From positions 1 to 64,000 of the forward strand of contig JAAVTG010000643.1 of the NCBI GenBank assembly GCA_011947345.1: a DNA stretch of 64,000 bases. Reading direction: 5' to 3'. Under the pieces are notes generated by a model. The model worked only from the letters and a program-made list of their open reading frames with translations. It had not been told where the DNA came from and made no database searches. Origin of the DNA: Phytophthora quininea. Taxonomy: Eukaryota > Oomycota > Peronosporomycetes > Peronosporales > Peronosporaceae. The translations under genes were made by a program, and so were the position numbers. This document shows positions 1 to 11,700 of this stretch, piece by piece (position 1 is the first letter of the stretch; every line of letters starts with the position of its first letter).

Positions 1-164
1 TTCTTGTTGAAAACATTTTTGAGCGGATGTGCGGGCTTTGGCGTATCGTAGTGTAGTGTCTGCAGGTATGAAGACGCGATGGGGGAGTCGGCGAAGCTCC
101 CTAAGTTGGCCGGTAGTCTATTAGATGCTAGTCGACAAGTGAGCTAAATGAGCTTGTCTATCGT

Positions 165-650
165 TTGGGGACTCCGTGCCCCGAGCATGGAGTAGGGTGG
201 TTGACAGTCGTGTCAACACAAATGTCGTTATCTACTCGGAGGTCATCACGTATTGCGATACCGTGTCATCCTGGCTCGCGCTACGAATTGATGTGCACGA
301 GACCATCCAGTCGCCACCACTGCGGCTGGCTGGGCATGGCTGGTGATCTCCACACTACGCGTAGCAGACAAAGTATCGGTGGGGCGAGGACCTATACGAT
401 TACATATTTCAGCTCTCCATTAGCTTGATAAACGCTCACATCGACACCAACGCGTTGCGTGACGTCAATGGAGAGGATTATGTGCAACGAGAGAACACAA
501 TGCTTGCAATCGGAAACAGCAATAAGAAGAAGCACCACCTGGCACACGCGACATACCGCAGTCGCAAGAAACTTCGCCATTAGATGGTGCTAGACGACCT
601 TCCGGCCACGCCGATATGGACAGCGACTCGGAAGATACTCCTCTGTAGAG
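165..650 (+). pseudogene. PiggyBac-like transposase remnant (C-terminal part)
   Basis: Two overlapping frames look coding. The first (from 165) contains CTRPSSRHHCGWLGMAGDLH, which resembles the C-P...YH-x-WMGGVD-x-HDQLR stretch of PiggyBac (DDE_Tnp_1_7) transposases. After a frame change near 350 a second frame reads KYRWGEDLYDYIFQLSISL and then INAHIDTN, like the YYK-x-LF...DxALVNAYI segment that follows in the family, and stops near 580. A third frame gives an acidic tail (ADMDSDSEDTPL, stop near 647). I see no intact frame, no catalytic DDD part (it would lie upstream of the window) and no terminal repeat. The family call is from pattern memory only. Bases 1-164 and 651-857 hold nothing I recognise. 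Confidence 0.4.
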
Positions 651-857
651 TAGCTGGTTGGATGGTCAGTTAATTGTAGACTACACCGTCTTCCAAGAAG
701 TCGCTGCATTCATTGCCGGCTTGTTGATCAACTGGAAAGGAATTCGTTCGTTCATTTTTGGTTGGGATGTTTCTGTGAGTTGCTGTGGAACTGGTTTTGC
801 GCTTTATCGGCGAGCATTTCGGTGTAGCCCTGTCGGGTGACGAACACAGCACTCGAT

Positions 858-2359
858 CTACAGCGTCTCGCACACGGCGCGCATCTTGTCCAAGTACTCG
901 GCCGCGTGTCTGGGCTGGAACACGAGCGCCGGACGGAAGCGCACCGACTTGACGCCGCAGCCGCCCGAGGCGACTCCGTTCGCCTTCATCCGGTCGACAA
1001 ATGCGTTGCGCACCGCCTCGGTCGGGAAGTCCATTGCCAGGTACGTGCCCTGGCCGCGCACATTCGACACCAGCGCCGGGAACTCGGCCGCGATCTCGAG
1101 CAGTCCTGCCTTGAGGTAGTCGCCCGTGATGGCCACGTTCTCCAGCAGAGCGTCGCTCTCCACCGCCTCCAGCACTGCCTGCAGCGTGATCATCTTGGTC
1201 GGGTCGCCCATCCACGTGTTGAAGATGCGGTAGCCCTCGCGAAGGCGGAACTCGTGCTTGGCGAAGAAGCCGCCGGTCTGCAGCTTCTTGCTGAACGTCA
1301 CCACGTCCGGAGGGTTCTCCAGCGCCCAGTGCTCGTGCGCCCAGAACTTGCCCGTGCTGCCTCCGCCGGTTTGAACCTCGTCCACAATGAAGGCCACGCC
1401 GTACGTCGCCGCCAGGTCGCGCAGCTTGCGGAAGAAGGCCGGGCTTGCGTGGTTGTCGCCGCCTTCCGCCTGGATCGGCTCCACGATCATGCCAGCGATG
1501 CGCGAGTCCTTCGGGTCCGTCATTTTAGAGCTGTGTGCAAGTAGCGTCTCCACCTCTTCCAGACACCGTTTCTCCTCCGCTCGGTTTGCAGCCTCATTGG
1601 CCTCCAGCGGGTACTTTAGCTTGGGGAACGGGGCCACAGGCCAGTCGAACGCCGGCACGTCCACCTTGTGGATAGCCTTGGAGTGCGTCGTCGACAGACA
1701 CCCGAGCAATCTGCCGTGGAAGCCTCCCTGGAAGCTCAAGATGCTCAGGTTGGGCGTCCCAGGCAGCTCGTGCGCCATGCAGCTGTCCAGATCCTCCTTC
1801 GAAGGCGGTTGGCCACCCTCATCTTGGTTTGGAACCACATGAAGACCGCCTTGTAGGCGTTCTCGTTGGAGCATGAGCCGCACATGAGCGTGTTAACGTC
1901 CTCCAGCCCTTTGGGGGCCACCTTGAGCAGTGTATCCGCGATGCGGTCGACCCAGTCAGCTGGAGGGAACACGCCCAGACACGGACGCTGCGCCAGCATG
2001 GCCAGGTTGTGCTTGTCGGTCATGGCCTCCAGCACCTTTGGGTGGTTGTAGCCCAGCGGCAGCGACGCGATCTGGCCGTAGACGTCCAGGAAGCGGTTGC
2101 CGTCCACGTCCACCAGGTAGTTGCCGCGACTGGCCGCGTAGTCGGCAAAGAAGTTGACGGCGCAAGTGTTCTGCAGCGCCGACAGCCGCTCGAGCTGCTG
2201 CTTGGACTTGGGGCCTGGCACGTGGCTCGTGACGATGGCAGCGCTCGGATACTCGTCCGGGAAGGCTGGCGACGGCGTGGCAGGGAAGGAGCGCGTGCTG
2301 GTGGCCATGCAGCGCCGCCATGAAGAGAGACGGACACGCAGAGACAGCGGACGCAGCAT
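858..2359 (-). CDS. ABAT: 4-aminobutyrate aminotransferase (GABA transaminase), mitochondrial type
   Basis: PLP-dependent class-III aminotransferase that moves the amino group of GABA to 2-oxoglutarate, giving succinate semialdehyde and glutamate in the GABA shunt. The start at 2359 gives an Arg/Ser-rich leader without acidic residues (MLRPLSLRVRLSSWRRC), as expected for mitochondrial import. Visible family signatures in order: MCGSCSNENAYK (the CxxC that holds a [2Fe-2S] cluster in animal GABA-AT), FHGRLLGCLSTTHSKAIHK, IVEPIQAEGGDNHAS, FIVDEVQTGGG (Asp contacting the PLP ring), FWAHEHW, and TFSKKLQTGGFF (Schiff-base Lys). The length is 500 residues, the same as the animal enzyme. One frame break lies at the CCC run 1816-1818 (plus strand). 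One extra C would join the two frames exactly, so I read it as a homopolymer sequencing error, not a real lesion. The gene is divergent from the kinesin upstream. Confidence 0.93.
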
Positions 2360-2794
2360 CTTGACAGCGAACAGACTTGATTCCGACGGTGCAGAAAGCG
2401 GAGTGAGTCTCTTTGGGCAAGATCGGGACGTTGAAGCTGGTGTGGACGCCTTTGTATGGCTGCTCCGATTTGCTGCGCGGGAGTGAGGACAGCTGGACTT
2501 GACTCTCGACGCGTCATGGAGATCGCGCGCTGGATGAACAGAAGGCTGGACGACAACCAGGAGAACATTGCTAAGATGCAGCCCGTAGCACCCCCTGCCA
2601 GTTTACGTTACGACGGGAAAGGAGGAGCGTCTACGCGTGTATCAACAGCATTGCCAAGAGCAAAAGGAGGGACTTGTCGGTCCTAGAGCAAGCGTGCTGC
2701 TAGCGATCCATCACCAGGACGCTCAGAGATATTTGCGATCAATGGCGAGGTGTCCTTTGAAGCGACCGACTTTTCGTAGCTCGGATCTGCAGCC
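2360..2794. other. Divergent intergenic region between GABA transaminase and kinesin
   Basis: This 435-bp spacer must carry the promoters of both flanking genes. I could not find a convincing copy of the oomycete initiator (TCATTCC-like) core. A short plus-strand frame starting at the ATG 2515-2517 (MEIARWMNRRLDDNQENIAK...) runs to a stop near 2686. It could be an upstream ORF in the kinesin leader or chance; nothing known was recognised in it. Confidence 0.5.
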
Positions 2795-5700
2795 ATGAGC
2801 GTCAGCATCAAGGTCTCGGTCCGCTGCCGGCCGTTCACGTGCGATGACAAGCTGGGCGTCGTGCTGACGCAGAACGGCGAGGAGGAAGGCGACGTGGAGC
2901 TCATCAACTCGACCTACTCCACCACGTTTCCCTTCAGCTACGCGTGGTGGAGCGCCTACGGCTACCAGCGACACATTCAAGGCGACCCGCTGCCAGCGGA
3001 CAACATGACGCTCGTCAACCAGCAAATGGCCTACGAAAGCGTCGGGCTCAAGATCAAGTCCGACCTGCTCGGTGGCAACGCCGTCGTGTTGTTTGCCTAC
3101 GGGCTCTCTGGGTCCGGGAAGACCTTCACCGTGTTTGGGGTGGGTCGGCAATGTTGTTGTAATGCGTCATCGAACTACAACTAACACCGTCGTTGCTCTC
3201 TTAGCCGGATGCTGTCGATATTCCTGAAGCGTGGTTTAAGCACGAAGATCCCCACGCTCTGGTAGGAACCAACTTTACCAGTGTACGACTTGGAATGGTG
3301 TGCTGACAACTGAGATTGCTATTGCTCAGTGGGGCATTTTTCCGAGACTAGCGTACGAACTGTTCAAGGAGAAGCAGGACGGTTGGAAGATCTCCATGAA
3401 GTACTTCCAGAATGTCGTCGACACGGTGCGTGACCTCATGTCGCCCGTCGCGCAGGAACAGCAATACAAGTCGGGAATGCGCAAGGACCCGGACGGATTT
3501 ATGGACATCGAGTGGTGTCAATCGGTGGTGCTGAAGGACTGGAACGACTTGCGCAGGACCTTCATGGCAGCGAACGCCAAGAAAGCGATTGCCCCGACGC
3601 AGTTCAACCACCAGTCCACCCGAGGGCATTGCATTATGACGCTCGAAGTGGAGAAACCAGACCCCGAACGTGAGGGCATGAAGCAGAGAGGTCGCGTTTA
3701 CGTGTGCGATCTCGCAGGTACAGAGCCTGCCGGTGACATTGTCTACGCCGACTACAAGAAGGTCGTGTTTGAGAATGGCGAAATCGAGCACAAGTACGTG
3801 GGACCTCATCCAGACGCGTCCAAGTCCAAGGAGTTGCAGGACCAAGGCAAGAAGATCAACCTGTCGCTGACAGAGATGGCGCAGTTTTTCATGAAGATGG
3901 CCGAGGCCGTCAAGGCCAACAAACTCAAGCCGGGTATGTCCATTCCAGGCTGCAACTCGTACTTCTTGTGCAAGTACCTCAAGGATACGATGCTGCAGGC
4001 GAGAACGTATCTCTTCTGTGCCATTCGCCCAGAAGTCAAATTCCACGGCTACACATTCTCCACTCTCGGTTTTGCAAAGAATGCGTCTGTGATCAAACTC
4101 CAGCCGAAGAAGGCCTCGACAGCAGCGAGTCCAGCCGAACGGAAGCTCATGGCTGAACTGGAGCAGATGAAGGCGTTGGTGAACCAGCTAAAGGAAGAGA
4201 ACGAACGTATTGCTAAAATTCGCAGTGCTGCTGGAAGTGCAGAGGCTGCTACGTCAGATGATGCTGACAATGAAGAAGCCCCAAGTGATGCTGCTAATGC
4301 ACAAGTTGCGCAGTTGAGCGAGTTACTCAACCAGAAACAAAAGGAGCTGGAAAATGTATTGACTGGAGGGAGTGGAGGTCCTGGTGGCGGCATGAGCGCC
4401 CAGGACGAAATGATGCAGCGGCAGCGCGAGGAGTATGGGAAGCGCGGTATTCACCTGTACCATTTCGAGGCCGACACAACGTCGCCGTATCTGATCAACT
4501 TGGATGTGGATGCGTACCGATCAAAGCGATTTATGTTCCTCTTGGACAAGCCCCAACTGACAGTTGGTCCGCAGGGAGAAATCCAACCGATATCGTTGAG
4601 TATTGTGAGTGGACATTGCTCGTTTGAGAACGACGGGAGCGAAATTTTCCTGTGTGCTGGAGCTGGAGATGTCATGCGTAACGGCAAGAAACTTGAGAAG
4701 AACGAACGCCTGCAACTCGCGCCGTACGACCGTATCGTGCTTGGCAATGAGCTCATGCTCTTCGTTTACCCGGGTCGTGAGCCTGATGCCGAGCCACCCA
4801 CAGCGGATTCAGCTGCTGCGGAGTACAAGGAGGCCTTGCAAACGGTGGATAATTCTGCGATGAATGAGCTGCAGGAGCAGATGAAGAAGTTTGAGGAAGA
4901 GAAGGCAAGGTGGGAGAAAGAACGACAGGAACGAGAGGCTGCTGTAGCTGCTGCAGCGGCAGCCGCCGCGGCCGCTGCTAGTGCTGATGATGCGGCTATA
5001 ACTGCTGTGGCCGAAGCTGCAGCAGCGGCGGCGGCGGCTGCAGCAGCGCAAGCTGAAGAGGAAGCGCGACTCGCTGCAGAGAAGCAGCGTGAGCTTCTTG
5101 CTCGCCAAGTCAACGACCAGGAACTCCGAGAAGTCTTACCGAAAATTGCAGAGCTGACACAGATCGTCAAGTTCTTGAACCGCGATGTTCTGAGCTTTGA
5201 GACTGCTTTACAAAGCTCCTCCATGGAGGACAAAGAGGGCAATGGAATGACTGGAATCCCCAAAGTCAAGGTGAAAGTGCACAACAATGCCACCGACGAA
5301 ACAATCTTCTTAGATGTGTTCGAGTTTGTGAAAGCACACGCGTTGCTGAAAGATGAAGTGGCTTTCCTGCGCAACGCCATCATGAACGATCGAGAGTACG
5401 AGTCTCCTGCTGGCCACGACCCCATCACACTACTCTTCGACAATTCCTTCCACGTTGGCAGCGCCACCACGTTCCTTGAATACTTGATCTACAACTTGGA
5501 GACGGAACTGGACGAGTCTCAGCTCAGTATCAAGCTGGCAGTTCCTCCGTTCAACACTATCGGCAAACTTCAGGTGATTTGGACTCCTTTGTCATCCCCA
5601 GACCCAGAGAAACACAACGAGGACGACTTAATGGACGTCGAGAGTCCAAATGACCTCCTCGGTAAGCCCTGGACGTTCAAGATCCGCATTGTTGGTGCCA

Positions 5701-6400
5701 CTGGGCTCCCCATCATCACCGACTTGGCGTATTGCCAATATGAATTCCTCGGTGAACTTTTCACTACCGAAAGCGTGGAGCAAAATACGCGGAGTCCAGT
5801 GTTCAACTACGAGTTCATCCATCATGTGGACTGCGTCACGGACCAGTTCATCGAGTATCTGCAAACTGCGCGCCTCGAGTTCCAAGTGTTCGTGAATCCG
5901 TACATCATGGATCCCCCAAGGACAAGATTTCGACAAAGAACCCCGTCATTGCGGCGCAACTCGGCGAAGGACACGCAGGTTTGGCAAAATGCTCCGCTAT
6001 CGCTGATGACTCTTTGTCTGACGAACCTTTGATTAATTCCGTGGGAACAGCCAAACCGACGTATGACGAGCTTCAAGCCAAGTGTTCGCACTTCGAGAAG
6101 AGCTTAACAAGTGCATTGGAGGACTTGGCGTTTTTAAAGGACCAATATCGGAACGCTGTCGGGAGGTGGGGCCTTTATTACGATATTTGCTGGTGCTAGC
6201 AACTAACACATTCCTCCGCGTGTAGTGAACCACCTCCCCGTTTACCAGCTCTCGGAAATGCTGATGAGACGTCAAGCAGTCCAACACACTCAGGACCCTG
6301 CACTCCAAGAAAGAAACTCGAGTCAGCCAGAAAGAGCGACTCGCGCCTGAACAGCCCGACAAAAGAAGCGAGGGGTGCTGTTCCATCCGTAGCTCAGTAG
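2795..6400 (+). CDS. Kinesin-like protein with FHA domain (kinesin-3-like)
   Basis: Microtubule motor ATPase. Four exons: 2795-3139, 3205-3261, 3330-6165 and 6226-6400. The introns are 65, 68 and 60 bp, with CTAAC or CTGAC near the acceptor. The joined length is 1,137 residues once one C is added to the C5 run at 5913-5917. Without it the frame stops at 6032; with it the frame stays open through exon 4 to the TAG at 6398-6400, so a sequencing error is likely. Motor: P-loop GLSGSGKT, switch I variant NHQSTRGH (usual NxxSSRSH), switch II DLAGTE. A coiled coil follows (around AERKLMAELEQMKALVNQL). Then comes an FHA domain (ISLSIVSGHCSFEND ... RNGKKL), as in KIF1/Unc-104-type kinesins, then an Ala-rich charged helix and a C-terminal region resembling the post-FHA part of KIF1 proteins. 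The motor is divergent from textbook kinesins, so kinesin-3 membership rests mainly on the FHA domain. The ATG at 2795 is the first in frame. Confidence 0.88.
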
Positions 6401-6501
6401 GGCTTGAATACGCCGAGCACACGCTTTGGTTTCGAACATATTTTTGGAGGCTGTCGAGGCGTCTTCTAGTGTTTGTGTGATAGTGCAAAACGCAGGGAAA
6501 C

Positions 6502-8700
6502 ATGGACGAGGGTGTCAAAGCTTCCGCTGTCGATGTGGCCTCGACTGCTGCCGTGAGATCGAAGTCTCTGTTTCCTCGCGTGCAGCTCGATGATGTTCAA
6601 GTCGAGGTACGATCAGTTTGTTCGTGTTACCCCCGCGATTACTTACCACTTGTTCGTTCAGGTTGGGAATGAGTCGCCAGCTCGAAGACAAACGTTCAAC
6701 ATTCCTTCGTCGATGCCCTCTGCAATCCCCTCTGTCTCTCGAATGGCGTCCATTAGCACAATTAATGGTGCTCCCTTGAAAGTGTTGATTGCGTCTTGGA
6801 ACGTGGGCAATGCAATGCCACCAAAGGATTCAAAGCTGCTGAACGACTGGATCCCGGAAGAAGGCGGCGACTTTGACGTCATTGCTATTGGACTACAAGA
6901 GAGCACATATAAGAGCGGCAAAGTATCGGAGAATTTGGTGCAGCCAGACAATAGTGGTCAAGCTTCAAGTCCGGGCAAGGCCGATGATGATGATGAGGTC
7001 GACGATAGTGAAGGCGGTGTCCGTCTTGCAGCTGATATTGATGTGGCCTATATCGAAGAGGGAGGCGACGACGACGATGACGAAGAAGAAGATGAAAGTG
7101 AGGCGAAGGTCGATGAAACGGGGGCAAGACGTCTTCCATGAGAGCCAACAGCCAAAGGAGCTTGTCAAATGCCGATGAAGGTAATAATGCCAGTAGCGAC
7201 GGAATCGGAACTAGTCGCTCTGGTGCTCCCACTAGCAGCTCGACATCAGAAACAGCTACGAATGGTGCAATCGGTGCCAGTAAATCCTCCGAGGTAATTG
7301 TGAAGCGCTCGCGGACCAAAAAGGTATGCGCAAGATGACTCGAATGGTACGACAGCTCAGCAACAATTTGCGCGAAACGAAGGCAGACGGGCTGGATTAT
7401 CCCTTCAACAGGCAGATCTACTTCCACCTTGGCGAGTGCTACGCGCTGGTTGGGAAGGTTGAACTCATGGAGATGCGGCTCTTTGTTTACGTCCACGAGC
7501 GCAACAACGTCACAGACGTTGAGAAGCTCGCCATCCCGACCGGGCTGGGAAGCGTTATTGGAAATAAGGTATGGGGTGGTGTTCCTTGGTGATCGAGTTT
7601 TGCGTCTAACCTACATCTGTTGTAGGGTGGCTTGCTTTTCAAATGTGTCGTTGAAAACACGTCGTTGTGTTTCGCGAGCTGCCACTTAGCTGCTCACCAG
7701 GACCAAAAGTTCCTTGACAAACGCAACAGTGATGTGCGTCTTTCCTTTTGCTTCTACTCCAGTGCTGCAACACTCACGAGTTTTTGTGTCTTGTAGTGTG
7801 CTACCATTCTTGGCTCTCAGTTCTGTCAAAAGAACGTGTCGATCGACCACCAATTCGACCATTGTTTCTGGTTCGGCGACCTGAACTACCGCGTGGACCT
7901 GAACTACACTACGCCGCAGCATCGCAGTCACGACAAACATTGTGCCGAGGTCATGACTCTTGTGCGTGCCAAGAAGTGGACACTTTTAAACGAGAACGAC
8001 CAGCTAAAGCATCAGATTGACAGCAAGAAGGCTCTGACTGGGTGGGAGCTTCCACCAGCACTATTTCCACCAACGTTCAAGAGAGTGCGGCACAGTCTTG
8101 AAGAGTACTTGGTACGTTTTGCCTCCGCGTCATGCTTGGACTCGGGACGTAACTGCGTGTGTGTGCAGCTAGAGCGTGTGCCTTCTTACTGCGATCGCAT
8201 CTTGTACAAATCGCTGCCTGGTTTGAGGGGCAGTATCAAGTTGCAGCGATTTTCTTGCTTTGAATCCATCGCAACCAGCGACCACAAGCCGATTGCGGCC
8301 GCGTTTCAAGTGGGCCGAACTCCGCCGATTAATGTGGGCAGGTGCAGCCAGCCCACGGTTGTCGAATTCACGGATCTCGCTGGTAACGACCTGCTTGGGC
8401 TCGACCTGGCAGGACTGAGCGACCCATACATCAAATTCTACTCGGCTCCGAGTAATGCGGTGCAAGTAGACGCGTCTGGGAGCCATCCCAGCACGTCGAC
8501 CATTTCAAACTCGTGCACACCAGGTAGACATTGTTGCTGGGTTGAGTCGCTTCCTCGCTGCTAACTCTCTCGTGTTTAATTTCAAAAGGTGGCGAGACGA
8601 CCAAGTGCCCAAGCTTCACGTGTTGGGTGAGCATGAGCGCGATGTGAAGCGCGTTCACTTGACGTTGGTAGTCATGGACTACGACGCCACTTCAAAAGAC
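6502..8700 (+). CDS. Inositol polyphosphate 5-phosphatase with C2 domain, 3' end cut off by a retrotransposon
   Basis: Mg-dependent hydrolase removing the 5-phosphate of inositol phosphates or phosphoinositides. Exons: 6502-6606, 6662-7568, 7626-7733, 7797-8111, 8169-8523 and 8589-8700 (introns 55-65 bp). About 635 residues are visible. Catalytic motifs: SWNVGN near residue 80, IAIGLQE, FWFGDLNYR near 398, PSYCDRIL near 484, SDHKPI near 519. A C2 domain follows (DLAGLSDPYIKFY ... VHLTLVVMDYDATSKD) and ends abruptly at 8700, where Utopia sequence begins; no downstream part of the gene is in the window. Between GLQE and the next conserved block sits an unusually long acidic and Ser-rich insert of about 130 residues. 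Three one-base frame breaks: the G run 7120-7124, the A run 7318-7322, and one within about 8400-8523. Each is cured by a single added base, so sequencing error is likely. The start is the first ATG, 101 bp after the kinesin stop. It is unclear whether the cut is a real insertion or an assembly join. Confidence 0.88.
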
Positions 8701-11700
8701 GGCGAGACAGCTGAGCCGGCGGCGATGGTCGATGCAACCGGCGCAGCCCACGAGGACGCGGGCGACGAAGCACGGGCGGCAGCGGACGGCGTGGCGGCGG
8801 CTCAAGACGCCGGCGAATGGCTGCTCCGCTCGACGGCGCCTGCCGTGCCAACCCAGGCCCAGGCGGCGCCGGAGCGGCGCTGTTCAAGCCCAGCGGCCCG
8901 GTGGTGTGGACGTGCCCACTTCATGCCGAGCAGCAGCGAGACCAACAACACGGCGGAGTATACCGCGCTGCTGCTTGGCGCCGCGCCGCTGCCGACCACG
9001 GCGTCACGAAGCTGCGCGTGGAGGGCGACAGCACGCTGGTGATCCAGCAAGTGCGTCGCATATTCGCCACGCGCAGCACCGCCCTCCGACGCCTGCGCAA
9101 CCTGGCCAAGACCGAGCTGGCGCGTGCTTTCCACCACATCGACCGCCAAGACAACGGCCACGCGGACCGACTGGCCAACGCGGCGCTCGACCGCCGCGGC
9201 ACGAAGGTGGAGTGCGGCGTGCACGCCGACGGCGACGGCTGCTCCAGCACCGAGGTGGCGACCACGGCGGCACGAGCAGGACGCTGCCACGACACGGGCG
9301 CCACCACCAACAGCGCGCCACCGGCCGATGAGCCGATGCCGAAGCGGACGACGACGAGGCCGTCGGCGACGTCGACGACGGCAGGTCTACGCGCCGATGC
9401 GCATCGGCCCCGACGCCGTGCCACGACGGAGACCACGCCTTCACCTGCGCAAGCTGGACGAGGCCGAGCACGACGAGGCTGCTGCGGTGGTGGAGCGGCT
9501 GGGCGCGACGATGGCGGCCAAGATCGCCGATGCGAGCGACTGGGAGACGGCGGAGGGCCATCACGGCCCTGCACAGACTCTACGAAATATTGCAGCCGTT
9601 CTCCCAGGGCCATCGTCGTCCCCAGCCTCCCCACCAGCCCACCAGCAACCCCAGCAGCAGCACGCGCACCAGCAGCAACCTGACCATCAGCTGCCGGTTC
9701 AGCCCCAGCACGGGCTCGCGCAGCCAGCACCACCCAGTGGACGGCGTCGCCGACGCCGAGGAGGGCGCTCCAGCGCAGCAAGCGCCGACGGCGACAGCGG
9801 CCGCCCCGAGTAACGCGCCACCACCGCGAGCACCGCCTCGACGAGGCTCTTGATGACCTGCACGCGGTGGAGCACGCGACGCCGGGAAATCGCAGCGCGG
9901 TCAACAAAGCTCGGCGGCGTGTTGGGCGCGTGGCTCGGCCATCGCACAGCAGCGCCTCCGCCACCGTTTCGACACGGAGGAGAAGGCGTGCGTGGAGGCC
10001 GTCCTCGCCGCCGCACGCGCCAAGAGGACAGCAGGAGTGTCAGGACCAGCAGCACAAGCGACGACGGCGGCGACGGCGACGGCGACGAGCAGCGGTGGCG
10101 ACGACGACGACGGGAAGTGCCCTATCCCGGCCGCCCGGCTCTGGGAGCACTTCACCGCCATCAACACACCGACAACCAGCGCGATGGCGCCAGTGGGCGC
10201 CTGCGCCGCGCTCGCTCGCCTGCCGCCCGCCACCGACGCCGCCTGCTGACGGACCCGCCGACGGTGGACGAGATCGAAAGCCAGCTCCACCGTGCGCGCG
10301 GGTCCTCCAGCCCAGGCCTGACGGCATCGGCTACGACGTGTACAAGGCGTTCACGTCGCAGCTGATGCCGGCGCTCCACGCCGCGTTCCAGTGCTGCTGG
10401 CAGCACAAGAAGGTGCCCCAGAGCTGGAAGCTCGGCGCGGTGCGGCTGCTGTACAAGAAGGGCCCGCAATCCCGCTTGCTGGAGGCCCATCTGCCTCCAG
10501 CAAGCGATATACAAGCTCTACACGGGGTCCTCGCGCGGCTGGTGCGGTGGCTGGACGTCAACGGCCGCCACGCACCTGGCCAAAAAGGGTCCGAGCGCTC
10601 AACGGCTGCGGGAGCACAACTTCCTCGCAGCCACGCTCGTCGACCAGGCCCGCCGCAAGCGACGCACGCTCTTCGAAGTCTGGTACGACTTCCGCAACGC
10701 GTTCGGCAGCGTGCCGTTCGCGTTGTTGTGGGACTCGCTGACGCGGCTTGGCGTTCCCGACGACTACGTCGCCATGTGCAAAGGGCTCTACGAGAGCGCG
10801 GCGTTCGTCGTCGGGAACGCCTCGGACGGCACGACAGACCCGGTCTCGCTGCGGGTGGGGTCTCCAAGGATGCCCACTCAGCCCGCAGCTCTTCAACGCC
10901 GCCATCAGCCCACTGCTCTTCGCGCTGCAGCGGCTGCCGGCCACGGGCGTGCAGCTGTCGGGCGATGACTGCCCGGTGCCTCGGCGTACGCCGACGACCT
11001 CAAGATCTTCAGCGGCACCGAGGAAGGCATCAAGCGACAGCACGCGCTCGTGGCCGACTTCCTGCGCTGGACCGGCATGGAGGCGAACCCAAACAAGTGC
11101 TGCTCCATGTCGGTCCAGCGCGAAGGGGCGTGCTCAAGACCGAAGACCTCGGGCTGCAGCTGGACGAGTCGCCGATCCCCGCCTCCATGAGCGAGTCGTA
11201 CACGTACCTGGGGATCGGCGACGGCTTCGACCACGTGCGCCGCCGCGTCGAGCTCGCGCCAGCGCTCACGCAGCTCAAGCTCGACGCGACGGCGCTGCTG
11301 CAGTCGGGGCTGGCGCCGTGGCAGGTGGTGAAGGCCGTGAAGACGTACCTCTACCTAGAGTACGCCCTTCGCCACCTCCGGCCGTTCCAGCAGCTCGAGG
11401 GCTTCGACCGGCACCTCGCGCGCGGCCTCCGCCATCTGCTGCGCCTCCCCACCTCCGCCACCACCGAGTTCCTCTACGCGCCGGTGTCGCGCGGCGGCTT
11501 GGGGCTCTTGCCGCTGACGGAGCTGCATGCAGCGCTGCAGATCGCGCATGGATGGCAGATGATGAACTCGCCCGACCCTGCCATCCAGCGCATCGCGCGC
11601 ATGCAGCTCCGGCAGATAGCCGACGCGCGGCACCGCGTGGACACGGAGCACTGGCGCGAGCGCGGAGACGAGCTGTGCGCGCTGCTGCTGAACTCGCAGC

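Noticed and set aside
32..62. Resemblance to the U2 5' part (CGGGCTTTGGC ... AGTGTAGTGTCTG)
   Set aside because: It misses bases in the nearly invariant AAGATCAAGTGTAGTATCTG block and does not continue into stem IIa. Most likely chance; worth one alignment to the local U2 gene.
2515..2686. Small plus-strand gene upstream of the kinesin (MEIARWMNRRLDDNQENIAK...)
   Set aside because: Plausible start but no homology recognised, and it lies in the shared promoter/leader region. Mentioned only in the intergenic entry.
6385..6450. tRNA-like A box (TAGCTCAGTAGG) and B box (GGTTTCGAAC)
   Set aside because: No cloverleaf can be folded: D arm spacing is wrong and acceptor arms do not pair. The A-box part is the coding end of the kinesin (VPSVAQ stop).
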